Assembly: GCF_020497125.1 (NCBI RefSeq)
Contig: NC_059084.1
Location: 9,575,501 to 9,639,500 of the forward strand
Direction of reading: 5' to 3'
Origin: Mauremys mutica
Taxonomy: Eukaryota; Chordata; Testudines; Geoemydidae
DNA: 64,000 nucleotides
The notes below the pieces were generated by a model. It was given only the letters and a program-made list of their open reading frames with translations, was not told where the DNA came from and ran no database searches. Made by a program: the position numbers and the translations under genes. The number at the start of each line of letters is the position of its first letter. Positions within the stretch are counted from its first letter, which is position 1. This document shows, piece after piece, positions 20,655 to 33,261 of the stretch.

Positions 20655-21660
20655 AATATTTTCCAAAATTATCTGCAATTATACAAAACAATAAATGACG
20701 ATCAGTTGAGGGAATTTCCATACTGTGATGGCAATGAATAACATAACCTGAATATTTAACAATAAAAAATTCTCATATGTCTCATCAGGAAACTGGTGAC
20801 TGTTCAAATGGGATCTGGTGATTCACTAGGAATGTCAGAATGCCAATATGTGGCAAGAAATTTAGGAGAGCCCTAAGGAATATATTCTGATGTATATGCA
20901 CATTTTTATAATTATTGATTATGTGTGGATAACTAGATGTGTGGATTTGGGGAGGGTATAGATTTGTATTGGAAGATAATAGGTTGTGGTGGCATGTAGG
21001 ATGGAAACACAGATGGTGGCGTAATGGATGGTTGTGAAGACAGGTATTGTGTGGGTGGGTTAGATACCAGTGTTTCTTTAAGTAATGATTTATGTAGAAC
21101 ACATACATATGTTATATATTTATAAGCTAATAAAAAGATCATGGTTCCAGTAATGGATGCATTAGACAAGGCTACATCCAGAGTTCTAGTATAAACCCGT
21201 TTTCATTTGTTCTTAGCATTCTGAAGAGTTCTCATTTTGGGGGACGTCCACAAATCAATACCTAGTGAGCAACAGGTAATTTCCCCCATGAACCTTTTTT
21301 TGGTACACCCCCCCACCCCCTCAGCTCAAGTTTCCTTCCCTATCCCCCTCCTCCCACTCTCCGCCGCCTCTCCTCCCTGCTTCGCCTCATCCTTCCAAAG
21401 TAAAGTCTATGGCTGAAATTTTCAGAGCCACGGGTGTGGGGAGTGTTAATTACAATGAGAACTGAGCATCCAAATCGCTCAGCAGCTTTCAGAAATGGAG
21501 CCTAATAGCAATGCACCACCTAGAGCTGCATGAGGGCTATACGGGGAAGGGGTGGTTTTCTTCTTTAAACATCGAAGCAGCAGTGCTACTTCCTAGAGAA
21601 CCTTCTGCTCCCACCCAAAATCCCACTCCAGAGAACAAAGTCTATATAGATAGATGGGGA
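20655..21660. other. Non-coding DNA with pyrimidine-rich tract
   Basis: A strongly C/T-rich stretch lies at 21296-21398. No gene or identified repeat. Confidence 0.35.
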
Positions 21661-21840
21661 TAATCCTTATACATCCCCTTATCCTTATACATCTACCAGT
21701 GCTTCAGCCAGGGCATGAACCTGAGTCAGTTGCGGGAAAGGGAAGAAGGAGAGGAAGAGATAGATGAGCTATATACATCCCCATATCCTTATACAGCTAT
21801 ATATCCCCTTATAGATAGAGGGGGGAAACTAGAGAAATGG
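21618..21840. repeat. Locally repeated ATCCTTATACA units
   Basis: ATCCTTATACATCCCC, ATCCTTATACATCTACC and ATCCTTATACAGCTATAT, plus TATATAGATAGATGGGG and TATAGATAGAGGGGGG, recur at about 20-100 bp spacing. 21681-21716 is nearly identical to 19618-19653. Confidence 0.55.
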
Positions 21841-21844
21841 TAGG

Positions 21845-23150
21845 AGGAAAAGGGGAAGATCAGACAAAGGGAGCCAGGCTGAGGGGATGTTGTAGGATTT
21901 GTCTGCCTATGCAGCCCAAGTCTTTTAAACCCCTTCTGCTGTTATGCTGAATGGGGGAGGAAAGAGGGAATATTAGTATCTTTCCAACCCCTCAATTCCC
22001 TTTTTAAAAAGCCTTTGGACATCATGGGTGGAGAGATTCTCCTGTTCCATTGTGCAATAGGCTCCAGCTGTGCACTGTGGAAGCTACTGGGCATTTGTGA
22101 CGTCCCCAAAAAGCTCAATCACCACATGGCTTTGGACAGTCATCTCCCCCCCAGAGGTATCCTCTAATTTTGTATAGTCACAGAGTAAAGCTACATGCTG
22201 AGTTCAGTTTCCGTGCTCAGGCTGCCAGTTGAACAGAGCTTCAATTTAAATAGTCAGACTCCCAGATAGTATCTAAAGTTGCCCCAAATGAGAATGAATG
22301 TGAAGGTTCACAGCTCAGGTGAGGCTGTAGTTTTAGTCTTCCAGATTGGAGACTCAACAAGACAGCAGTGTGCTTTTTTTTTTTTAAATAATGACGTCTA
22401 TCTTTGCAACCAGGAAGGCTATCAAATGTGCTTTTTATTAATTATGGAAGCTTAGATTTTTGGAGACCACAGCAAAATCTGGCAGCCCCATAAATCTGTA
22501 AAGCCCACATAGATAGGGATTGTTCATAAACTTGCTTCAGACAGAAGTGCCAGTCCTCCTTCAAGAGTAAGGTACACACAAAAATGAACCTCAAAATAAA
22601 AATAGAATCCTTAGCAACCACTCAGAGAGAAAACATCAACACTGTAAAAGCCTTGCGAAACAAACCATGAGGGAGGAGGGAGGAAGAGAAGTGAAAGGAA
22701 TATGGAGATAAAACAACAACAACAAAGTAGACAAATAATGAAAAGTTAAAATTAGAACACATGCATCATACCTCAGTAATCAATGAATTTATAGCCTTCA
22801 TTGCTTCTGGTAAGATTCAACTAGAACTTAGATCATTATTAACCTCTTTGATTGATCACCTATCCTTTAATACCTTAACAATTACCCATGAAATAATTGA
22901 CCTTTCTGGCTAGAACAACCTGTATTATTTGTCATGTCAATAATACGCAGTCTGATATCAACTCTGATTTTGTTTACTGTTTACTATCTCAAATGTAAGA
23001 ACTAAATGTACTTATATAGGAAGGTAATTATAAGAGCTTGGCAGAAATTACTGAGATTGTCTTTAAAGTGGCTCCTTCATATAAATGTTAAGAGCACAAT
23101 CTCCATAAACAGCCTTTCCAAAGGGAGCATTGCTGAACAGCCTTGTTCAC
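21845..23150. other. Unique DNA, partly AT-rich
   Basis: No gene recognised. T10 at 22375-22384 and a purine-rich segment near 22670-22700 are the only low-complexity features. Confidence 0.35.
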
Positions 23151-23153
23151 CAA

Positions 23154-23225
23154 GGGCCTGATCCAAAGCCCAGTGAAGTTAATGGAAAGACTACCAGTGA
23201 CTTCAATGGGTTTAGGATCAGGCCC
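23154..23225. repeat. Foldback repeat, GGGCCTGATCC type
   Basis: The left arm GGGCCTGATCCAAAGCCCAG is mirrored by the right arm GGGTTTAGGATCAGGCCC, with GAAGTTAATGG and CCAGTGACTTC also mirrored. About 72 bp. A diverged copy is at 25929-25999. Confidence 0.7.
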
Positions 23226-23229
23226 TGGC

Positions 23230-24275
23230 GCAAAACTGTCTTTGAAACATTTAATGAGGAGTTATTGTCAAATCCTCTCTCTACCAGATCTTCTCCTCGG
23301 CGGCATCTTGCAAGAACCACTTTTGATAAACCAGCGATATGGATTCACAGATAGGTTTACCTTATCTAGGAGCATTTTTCACAAAAGCTGATGCCCAACC
23401 TCCATTTCTGTGGGTGCAGCTTACACCCCTATTTTCAGGCCCACAAATTGAATTGCCAAGCCAAGTATATCCACTCTTAACACTCTTGCCGTGTGGCATA
23501 AGTCAGTGGGACATAATGGGCTTAGACCATAGGGCAGCAAGCCAACCCCCCAACTTTAAAGGCAACTTGTAACTGAAGAGTGTTCTGTTACACTACTTAA
23601 TTTCATCAAACTCCTCAGCCTACACCTACATTCAAGTTGCCGACATAGAAATACAAATACTCTTGTCTCTGCATTGTGCCTGGAGGACAAAGCACATTCT
23701 CATAAATATGGCAGTGTCACCTGTGATTGGATTGATGGAAATAATTTATGGAGGATTAGGAAACCTTGTTCTGTTTTACTAATAAACAGTGTTACATTAT
23801 CACATTTCAATAGTTAATTCTATTGTTGTGCCTTTTCTCTTAAAAATTAACATGATTTTCAGAGGGAAAATAATTACATGTCATTCATAATCCATTAACT
23901 AGATAAAAAAGAAAACCATTGGGTGCTTATTTTCTGAAGGAAAAGTCTAGAGTATCTACACTTCCCTCATGTGGTATGTTGTTGTAAAGGCTTTTGGCAT
24001 CCACGTTAATCAAGTGTAGCTTTGTAAGCTCAGATTGTTGTGATTTGCATAGAAGCCGGAAGCATCTTCAGAAAGCAAATGTAAGAAAGGGAGCTTGGGT
24101 CTGAAGACTGTTGACAATAGTAAAGCAGGTGAAATCTTGGAGACTGTCAAAGAATTTAGGCACAGAGTTCCTGCTATTGTGCATGCAAATCAGGTCATGG
24201 CATACAAAAATGGTCAGTTCTGCTCATTGGTGCAATACCAACCACACTTAGTTCTTATACAGCACTTTTTCATCC
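23230..24275. other. Non-coding DNA, possible conserved element at 23700-23930
   Basis: No gene. 23700-23930 is AT-rich but complex, with AATAGTTAATTCTATTG (a SOX-like ATTGT next to TTAATT) and AAAATAATTACATGTCATTC. This is a weak candidate enhancer only. Confidence 0.3.
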
Positions 24276-24279
24276 ATGG

Positions 24280-24445
24280 ATGACAAAGAGCATTGCAAAG
24301 AAGGTCAGAATATCATCACCATTTTACAGATGGGGAAACTGACTTGCCCCAGGTCACTGAAAAGTCCAGTGGCAGAGCTAGGAATCAAATCCACGTCTCC
24401 TGAGTCCCAGCCAAAAGCCCTAGCCACTAGACTAGACTATCACTC
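24280..24445 (-). mobile_element. MIR SINE
   Basis: ATCACCATTTTACAGATGGG, GAAACTGACTTGCCCCAGG, TCACTGAAAAGTCCAGTGGC, AGAGCTAGGAATCAAATCC and CCTAGCCACTAGACTAG give the MIR core and tRNA-like head in reverse orientation. The GGAATCAAATCC segment is the remnant B box. Confidence 0.85.
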
Positions 24446-24449
24446 TAAT

Positions 24450-25925
24450 AATACAAGGTTTTTCTTAAAGGATTAAGAGTGTTCCACTTAATCTTTAGCC
24501 ATTCATTTGAGTATTTTAGCAGGAGGAAAAATGGCCACAAGAACTATACTCCCTTGTGGGTGTTTTTTGTATATATACAATCCGTCTACATCATACCCTT
24601 CTTCCCTTTGTCATTACAATCTTCTTCAGTTTCCTGATACTTTAGGAGACAAAGGCATTTTCTGAACTCTAATCATGTAAGCCCATTTAATTTTTTTAAA
24701 GCATTTGTTGTTGTTAAAAGCAACTGCCAAAGAACCATTGGAGTCATGATAAATTCTGTTTGTCGCGTGGCAATAAAATGAAATCAAGCCTTTAAAAAAG
24801 GCACAGGGCTTTTAAGTATGAATAATTTGCTGAATGTTCTATGAAGGGAGTACAGTGTTCAAGATACAATTCTGTAAATATCAAAATAGAATTTTTACAA
24901 AAAATATACTTCAGCACATACTTAGAATATCGAAAAGAGCTAAAGAAATGTGTTCTCTCCCAGCTAATTACCCACCTATCCTACATTACCTTCCATGGAA
25001 ATCAGTGTTTAAGGAGAGCTATTCTCATAACTTAGATCATTCTGAAAGTGGTTGAAGTTGGAGATGTGAAAATTTTTCCATCGGTTCCATCTCCTTTTTA
25101 ATTAGTTTTAGCTGACATGGTTTTGCCATCTTTAAGTTTTGCTTTATTTGGATCCTTCATCCTAAACATGGTGAAGACATTGTAGATAGCTTGAAGTGTG
25201 GTGCCTTTTTTCTTTGCACTGGACTTTTAATTTTCTAAAGACTTTGCCTTTCTATGGAGACAGAGAATTCCGCTGTCAGAAATATGGTAGCCTCTTACAG
25301 AGCTGCACATATACACTGTGCAATTTCCTAGAGACTTTACTTTTTGTTCTTTATTACCATTTACCTTAATGTAAAATAAAAGAGAATGAAGGCTGAAGGC
25401 CAGTGACTTGCTGTTTGTCTAGGGAAATTCAGTAAAGGCAAAGCTCAAAAGTGATAACATTTTGTAACACTCTGAGTTATAAATATTAGTTATTGAGTAT
25501 TTGGAAGGGTCAGTGCTTTCAAGGGTACCTTTGACCAAGAAAAACTACCACATAATCAACCGTCTCAAGTTTTTTTATGAAACCACAAAAACTCAGCCTT
25601 GACAAACGTGTGACTATACAGAGAGAGCAAAAAAATTTGCTTTAATTCTTTTATTTGAGGCTTTTTTGCCTCAAGAGACCTGTATGAAAATTGTCAAGTT
25701 TCATTTCAATCGTCAAACAAGAAATGACCCAAGTGTCCCATGATTTTAGGGTGAAAGGCTTGGATGATTCTAGATTTTTTATGCAATCCCTTTCAAGATA
25801 AGAATATTAAAAATGCGCCCCTGATGGGTTACGGGGTCTAGCAATAAGCTCTCAACCCCACATTCAGTGGAGAGTGACGATTCTGTTTTAATGTGTGATG
25901 AGTGCTGGTAAATTCATTACTTTCT
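24450..25925. other. Long unique AT-rich stretch
   Basis: No gene, RNA or repeat recognised. Confidence 0.35.
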
Positions 25926-25928
25926 AGA

Positions 25929-25999
25929 GGCCTGATCTAAAGCCGACTGGAGGCAGTGTGATTATTTCCACTGAGGTCAGTGTGCTCTGGATCAGGCTT
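25929..25999. repeat. Foldback repeat, GGCCTGATC type
   Basis: GGCCTGATCTAAAGCC and GTGCTCTGGATCAGGCT are inverted relatives around a centre with TCCACTGAGGTCAGTG. It is a diverged copy of the family at 23154-23225. Confidence 0.55.
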
Positions 26000-26019
26000 T
26001 CAGGTCCAGATCCTCAAAG

Positions 26020-26495
26020 CATTTAGGCACCTGTCATTGGGCTGGCCGTCAGGGGAGTCAGCCTACCTGTGACAGGCTCCTGTGAAAGAGAACAAGTCAA
26101 CTCAGACCCACCTGGAAGCAGTCAAATCCCATGGTGGCTGGCTGGCAGTTAATTAGCTAATGAGGCTGATAAAGGGCTGCCAGGGCTCAGCTGAGGGGTT
26201 TCCTAAAAACAGGAAGCACCCTGAAGAGAAGAGCTCCCATGAGTGCCGAGCAGGACTGCTCCCCAGGGCCTGTGGCCTGGCAGGTGTGTTCTGAAGGGCA
26301 CAAACAGTGGCAGGAAGCCAAGCCTGTCAGGAATTACATGCTGCCCCAACGAAGAACTGCAGTGGACAGATCTCCACAACCCCCGACTCTGAGGCAGGAT
26401 TCTTCCCAGGTGGTGGCAAGAGGCTTTACTCCAGGGAAGGGACCTGAGCAGAGACAAGCTTGCTGGACCCAGGTGGGAATGGCGAAAACGAGGCT
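26020..26495. repeat. GC-rich block, possible LTR-derived sequence
   Basis: Composition shifts sharply to GC-rich. Phrases such as AATGAGGCTGATAAAGGGC and GCTCAGCTGAGGGGTTTCC look like retroelement terminal or leader sequence, but no TG...CA ends, primer-binding site or coding frames are identified. The 121-codon plus frame at 26239-26604 has no motif and runs into the next element. Confidence 0.3.
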
Positions 26496-26501
26496 GACTC
26501 T

Positions 26502-26802
26502 TGCGTATGTCTATACAGCAGCCCCACCACGCTGTGGCAGCAAGTCTCAGAGCCTGGTTCAGCTGACTTGGGCTCGCACTATGGGGCTAAAAATAGCAGT
26601 GTAGACACTTGTGCTGGAGGCTGGGCCCTGAGACCCCACCTCCCTCATTGGGTTTCAGAGCCCAGGCTCCAGCCTGAGCTTGAATGCCTAGACTGCTATT
26701 TTTAGCCTCATGGCATGAATCTGACCCAGTTGACCTGGGTTCTGAGACTCACTGCAGCATGTCTGAGTTTGTTTGTTTTTTGCTGTGTTGATGTACCCTG
26801 AG
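26502..26802. mobile_element. Harbinger-like palindromic element
   Basis: The left end GCGTATGTCTATACAGCAG and right end, inverted, CTCAGGGTACATCAACACAG are related terminal repeats. Inside, GGCTAAAAATAGCAGTGTAG (26586-26605) is mirrored by CTAGACTGCTATTTTTAGCC (26687-26706), and AGTCTCAGAGCC is mirrored by GGTTCTGAGACT. The whole is a 300-bp foldback. It belongs to the same terminal type as 14007 and 60993. It encodes no protein. Confidence 0.65.
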
Positions 26803-26809
26803 TCTCCTG

Positions 26810-27468
26810 GCTAAGACACTAGGGAGAATTCTTGCTTGTAATTTCATTTGGGTCTTCAGTTAACAATCCAGATCCTTCTGGAGGGGCATTGTTCCCTACA
26901 TAGATCCTCAGTGAACGTCTTGATTACTTTAGGAGAAACTGAGGCAGGGAGGAACTACAGTGCCACACATGACCTGAAAGGGGCACAGGAACACCTTGCG
27001 ACAGCACTTTAATCTATTTCAGTGGAAGCTAGGTGCCAAAATATCTTTGAAGATCTGGGCTCGGAGCTCAGCAGATAGAATCCTGGTTGATTTGTATTGT
27101 AGCTCTGCTAGCAACAGTGAAGGGAACAGTGCATCTCTTCTGCGAGGAGGTAGGACTAGGACATAGCAGCCATGGAGGAGATAATGGGAAAGAAAACAAG
27201 AACAAGAAACAGGTGTTTGGGTTTGGACGACAGTGTGTGCTGCAAGGCAGATCTAATGCTTTGATGTCTCCACCACCCAATATCAACTAAAATATGTGTT
27301 TTGATATGGGGCAGATGGGGTTAGTGATGGTATTTTTCCTCTAATATTTGCAATGTTTGGCTTCCACAGACTGACTTGTTCATAGCTTGCTGTATTTGTC
27401 CTTAAAGGTGGGGTGAAATATGCTTTTAAAAATCATTTCAAGAGTGTATTTGGGAATAGTTCTTGTGC

Positions 27469-27516
<48 letters not shown>

Positions 27517-29945
27517 TGTGTGTAGGTGTTTGATCCATGAGTGCTGCAGAGTTCTGCTTTCCCTTCTAGCTGGCCTGCCTTTTGAGGCCCATTATGTATG
27601 TAATGAGATTACTGGTAGAGCTGTGTGGCCCAAAGCAGAATTTTGTAATAGCTGATATTTCCCCAGCCTTGACAATTAGATTTTAAATCATTCACTCACC
27701 ACCTTTCTCCTCCTCCCCTTGGAAATAAAATTTCTTTTCCAAGTACAGGGGTTGGTAAGAAGAAAAAGGAATTTCACACCACTTGATAGAGCCTATACAG
27801 GACCATATAGATCACTAAGCCCCACAAAAGTGTGAAGTGGGGCTCATGATGATTGTATTGGGTTGATTTCTACCCTTATTGAATAGGAGACAATGGTACT
27901 AGAATACTGTCCTACAGGAGATCAGTTTGCTCATAAAAGGAAGGAGATATACTTTTAGATTAGTTAGAATGGCCAACAATCTATAGCATCTGATAAGTAC
28001 TACAGATACCATGGCCAAGTTGAGAAGGAATTTGCTGACCTGTTTCATGGAGGCAGATGAGGTGAGGGTGTATATTTGGTTGGTTGCAACAGTGAGACAG
28101 AATTGGCAGAATGCAGAGAGACTGCAAAAAATGACTCCTGAGACAACATTGCCTGGCTGATTTGATCACAGATAGTCATTTAATTTTAGCAGGTAAACAA
28201 CCATGGTTAATAATAGATGAATGAGAACCTTGGTGTGACAGCAGCTGAAACAAAATGTTTATCCCCCCAGTGGTAAATTATTGTAGCTCATGAGCCAGTA
28301 CATCAACATTGGTGCAATCTTTACCTTCCTGCGACACTGGAACTTGTGGTACCCCCGGAAAGATAAACATCAGGGCGAGCAGGTTGTATTTCCTGTGGAA
28401 TTCCTAATTGCCTATGCAGCTCCTGGTGGAGGCTGCTATGAAGATTTCCAGAATCAGTGCATCTCTGTGACACCTTAGCCATTCCTCTTCCCTGGCCACC
28501 ATTGCCCAATTCCTACTTTCTTGGATGCTACTGCTCCCTCATGGGGCCTTCCAAACAAGTAATTTTTGGCTGCCTTGCATCATTGCAACTTCCATTAGCA
28601 TCCTTAAGACTGCTGGTTGATCTGTGTCCTCATGAATGCTAGTAAAAGCTAATGTAAGCCAGCTGTGAATCTGGCCCTGGAAAAATACTCCTTTGACTGC
28701 TGACCCAAGTTTCCTTATTCACTGTTCAATAGCTAATCTCCATGTATATGAGTTATGCTTTGTTAATTTTATAAGTGCTTAGTGGTTGTGGAAACAGGCA
28801 CTCAACAAATCATCAAGTAAATATATAATAAATAAATATAGCTTTAATATTGTGCAGCACATCCTTATTAAGTTTGTTAATTATGTTGTTTCCATGTCAC
28901 TTGGAAAAACTGAAACTTTGTATCATCTAAGTATAGCATGTGGTATAATCTGTCACCTTGGCTTTGTATATAAAAATAATTCAATACCTGCAAGAAAGAG
29001 AAAATGTAATTACAACGTCTGTTTTTAAAAGCAGCCACTGAGAGAGAATCATTGTAAGGAGGTCAACATTTCATTGATAATGGAAACCTCACTTTAAACT
29101 CCCACTTATGTATCTGACCTGTGTGCATGGATTTTTTAAATGGAGAATGTGGGCTTGATTCAAGGTGTAGTAGTCAATGAGACTTTCATTGGTATTTTAA
29201 TTAAGCCCTACATGCATGTATTGTACTGTCAGTTACCAACAACTGATCATAGGCTACACGTCTCACAGTGTGCTGAAAGTTGTATGCATGAGCGCTAACA
29301 ATTGTGGGTGCAATAGCCCTCCCTCCACATGCCACTTTGCATATTCAGCCCTCATTAGTTTTAGCTAACTCCTTCAAGCCAGTAGAAGTGTCAGGAGAGA
29401 TTTCTGAGACTTTTAACTGAAATTCTAGAACTGAAAGACTAAGAATAAATTACCTGCATATTTAATTCATGTTAAAAATACAGCCTTTTCATTATTTTAT
29501 CTATGTGCTCCTTGTAGAATATATGATCTATCTATATTGGTTTTGTAATGGTAGGACTTGTCTCTCTCATTACCCAGATGTACCCACAAATGAGGTCTAT
29601 ATTTGTCGCCAATTAAATTAGTTAAATTCTTTAACCATGATTCATGACACTTGATAACCTATAGTTAGGTATTATCATAATCAGCTATGATTTATCACAG
29701 ATCTCTACACAAATTATGATACACCATTATTCTTCAAATCACATCTCCTCATGAGAAATCAGCGTCTTTGGGAATATTTCAGGATATTTACATTGCAGCT
29801 ATAGATTGAAGCTTGGCTTTACCTGCATCTTGAATAAGACTTTTCTCTGCCAGGGTAGAGGCAATGCCAATTTCCTTCTCAAATGACTCCAGTGACAACT
29901 GACTAGACCAACTACGTCACAGGATAAACGGCGCCAACACTGCAA
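26810..29945. other. Long unique stretch with a microsatellite
   Basis: Apart from the TG/AG tract at 27473-27524 I see no repeat or gene. Frames at 27068-27290 and 28290-28509 overlap on both strands and lack motifs. Confidence 0.35.
27473..27524. repeat. Compound microsatellite (TG)n(AG)n(TG)n
   Basis: Sixteen TG units, then six AG units, then a short TG run. Uninterrupted enough to be length-polymorphic. Confidence 0.95.
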
Positions 29946-29950
29946 GGTAG

Positions 29951-30085
29951 GCTATGTCTGCACTGCACCTCAATGTTAGCATTAACTCTAGCTGGGTACC
30001 TGTTAGTTTGCATCAGCAGCGTCCACACAGGGCAGTTAGAGCACAGTAATTTTGTGTGCTCTGCAATTCACATCCCCGTAGTCGG
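29951..30085 (+). mobile_element. Harbinger-like element, left half
   Basis: GGCTATGTCTGCACTGCACC matches the terminal type of the element at 26502, followed by GCATCAGCAGCGTCCACACAG. The right terminus is not found. Confidence 0.4.
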
Positions 30086-30089
30086 CGCT

Positions 30090-30955
30090 GTGGCGGAGCA
30101 TAAACAAGCCCTTACAAATTTCAGCCACTAAGTGATTTATACAGATCAGTGTCTCAGCTCCACCCAGTTCTAACTGTTCCAAGTTAACATTTACATTGTC
30201 TTTGCCAATACTTTGATCTTTGTGTATTATAAGTGAAATGAATCATATTCTCTCACTCACAATCACCTAACACAACACTGCTGCTACTCATGGATTGAGT
30301 GATGAGCTCACACTGTATTATTCCCCTATCCATCACTGTATAGACACCATATTTGTAAAAGTTTCTCATTGCATTTTGCGTAATTGTAGCTATCCCCTTT
30401 GTTGTGTCAATGGCAGAGTGACTATGTAAAGTTCCTTCATTGGTGAAATAGGTCTTTGCTGCTGAATACTTAATAGGCCTTAGAAAGCGTCACTTTTAAA
30501 CCTAAACATGTTGTTTTATTCTTTTCAAATATTTCAACAGAAAAAATCCTGTGTGTGTGTGTGTGATAAACACAAGGCTACATGAAAAATGATGACACTG
30601 ACCTACAGTCAGTGCAGCTTTTGAGTCAAGTCAGAGGAATAATACAGCTATTAGTAATAATATTTATTCAAAAGGACATGGAAAGTGCTAACTTAGACAA
30701 AGGGCTGATGAAGCTAAATAACCCACTGCTCTGTTGCTGAGTCAAATCAATTTGCATTCTGTTGTTACCACATTAACACTGATGTTAACTTTCTGGAGCA
30801 AAAAGCTACAACCGTGTTGCCAGTTACTTTAAATACAAAACAAAACTCTTTTAAACAAGATGGGGAGGGGCGGGGGAGAGGGAGGAGAAATTGCAAGACT
30901 GAAAATATGATTCTTCTTTTTGCTGGACAGAGAAACATATGCTCTTATCATCATG
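30090..30955. other. Unique non-coding DNA
   Basis: A (GT)8 run near 30550-30565 is the only simple feature. No gene. Confidence 0.35.
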
Positions 30956-30965
30956 CTGACTAGAC

Positions 30966-31246
30966 CAGTGTTTCTCAACATTTTCAGGTTGGCAACCCCT
31001 TACTCAAAGTCAATTTTTTTTGCAAATCCCTGACATTGACTATAAAAGTATCAATGGTAACAATGCTGAGCCCATAGAATATGTATTTAGAGAGACTGAC
31101 AGAGAATACTTGACCCCAAAGGAGGAGAGTGTGGGAGGAGTGGGGAACTAAGATTTTGTTTGCTTTAGATTATAATAACATTGTCAATGCCTCATGACCC
31201 TCTGATTGTCTTTTGTGACCCTCCCACCTCCGGTTGACAAACATTG
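30966..31246. mobile_element. Old hAT-type non-autonomous element
   Basis: The left end CAGTGTTTCTCAACATTTTC and the right end, inverted, CAATGTTTGTCAACCGGAGG are hAT-style terminal repeats. Flanks GACTAGAC (30958-30965) and GATTAGGC (31247-31254) match at 6 of 8 positions, consistent with an old 8-bp duplication. No transposase. Confidence 0.7.
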
Positions 31247-31259
31247 GATTAGGCAGATA

Positions 31260-33230
31260 GGCGGAACCTCCTGAGTTGCTATGTTTCATTTATGGATATC
31301 CCATGAAGATCAGCAGGAATATATCCAAAGCCCAGTCCTGTATCCCCTCCTGCTTCAGCATATAGAACAACCTCCAACAGACAGGGCAAAGAAAAAACTT
31401 ACACTAGAATGAGGTAATTTCATAATTGTCCACTTCAGGGTTTTTTCACACTTCTCTGAAGTATTTGGCACTGCCTAGTTTCTGGTCTACGCAAATGCAA
31501 TGCAATCCGACGTGGTAATTCCCATGTTCCTTGTGTACCCAAAATTCCCACTGACTCAAATGGGAGATTCAGGAGTGTAAGATATGCAGGATCAACTAAG
31601 TTCATAGTGGGATTCACTGTAATGGCTTGGGTTTGACATCTGCTTGTAGGTGAGTTTTTCATTCAGTATTGACAGCTGATCAGTTCTCCCCCAAAATAAT
31701 CAAGGCCTAGTTGTATGTGGAGTCATGCTGACTATTTGTGATCTCAGAAAAGCACAGTCAATTGGTTCCTGAAAACTCTGATAGGATGACAAGTTCTAGA
31801 ATCCTGCATACAGATGCAGAGCAGTTCTTCTGACTCATTCTGGCAACCTGACCTCCCAGGGTACAGCTGAGCAGGATAAAAGGAAGCAAGTTTCTAACAG
31901 AGCTTGTCAAAATATTTTTGATAGAACAAATATTGCAAATAATTTCACATACCAAAAATAATCGCGGATTTTTCCTGAAAAATTTTCAAAGTTCTCCCTT
32001 TAATGCAAGGTCTATCGTTCTTCAATGTGTTTTTTCTATAAAGCAAGAGGAAGGCTGGTAAAGGGTGTGACAGTAGGCTTGGCACACTAAGCCCTAGAAA
32101 CAGTATGCTCAGGAGGAAGTTCCGATTAAGGTACATGGTGGTTTTTAAGTTAACAGTAAAGGAAGACCCTAGGAAGGGAGAGTGTGTTTCGGATATTCAT
32201 TCAGGGTGTTTGTGCTGTATTGAGAGCAGGGTGAGTGCATGTCTATGCACATCCTCCCTAAATGAGCTAAAAAGCATTTTGATCAATTTCCAAATCCCTG
32301 ATAATTTGAAGAATTCCTTTCTATTGTCCTTGATCCTACTGGACACAGATTTTTCATTGACAGCTGTATCTTCCCTTATCAATTGACTGCATTTCCTAAC
32401 CACTAATGTTCATTCAATGCTACCAAGCGTTCCTCTTTTTCCATTTTTTATATACTGGATTATTATTATGATGATTATTTATTATTTATTGCTGCGTCCA
32501 CCACCCCGCTTTACGAGGATGGGTTTTCTCCAAAGCAGCCTTCTTTAATGACTGCAAAATTATGAGTTTTGAGGGTAACTAATAAAGCATTCATAAAGAA
32601 TTTCCAATTATCACCCCCTTTCTATGTTTAAATATTTTAATTATGATGACTGGTTATTTGTCCTCTCCAAGGAGGCTTGTTGTTTACATGTAGAAGCTTT
32701 ACGATAAGGATACTGGGATTTTTTTTGTGTGTCAGTATTTTATATGAGGGTGTTTTCTCACAAGCCATGTGGATCTGTTTTATAGGACTTTTATAGAGCA
32801 ATTACTATTGTGTGGGGCTTTCACTGGGCAATTAAGACAAATGTTCTGTCACATTTGTTAATTACCAGAACACTGAAAAGACCAAACAAAACAGAGCACT
32901 CCACCTTGAAAGTAACAGAAGGATCACTTAAGCTGGAGCACCCTGAATTGGAAAATGTAAGCCACTAACAGATCGAATGTCTGCTATCTATATTATTTCC
33001 TCCTTCTGCCACAAGACAGGTCAGGATGAAGAGATTGGAGGTGTTTCCCTACATCCAAATACATTCCTCTCTTCAGAAAAAAGCTACCTTTCCGCTAAAG
33101 TTAAGGCAATTAGTACTGAACAATTCCGCGTTAAAAGATGTAATTTCGGTGTGCCTGGATCACTCAGGGAAAGACACTAGGGATATGGATGGACCATTCC
33201 TCCACCAGGTTCAAATCCATCCCAAAGTTG
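31260..33230. other. Unique DNA, possible conserved element at 32580-32885
   Basis: No gene recognised. 32580-32885 is complex, AT-leaning and free of recognisable repeats, with ATTTTAATTATGATGAC, GAGCAATTACTATTGTG and TTTGTTAATTACCAG (homeodomain- and SOX-like cores). I regard it as a candidate conserved non-coding element. Confidence 0.3.
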
Positions 33231-33234
33231 GTGC

Positions 33235-33261
33235 CTGAAAATTATTATTCTGTCCGTTCAA
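33235..33261. repeat. 27-bp exact direct repeat, copy 1
   Basis: These 27 bases, containing TTATTCTGTCCGTTCAA, recur exactly at 34349-34375. Flanks differ completely. Confidence 0.9.

Noticed and set aside
20287..20721. 144-codon minus frame and overlapping plus frames
   Set aside because: They are read from the C-rich interior of the hAT-type element at 19907-20644 and are proline/glycine-rich low complexity on both strands.
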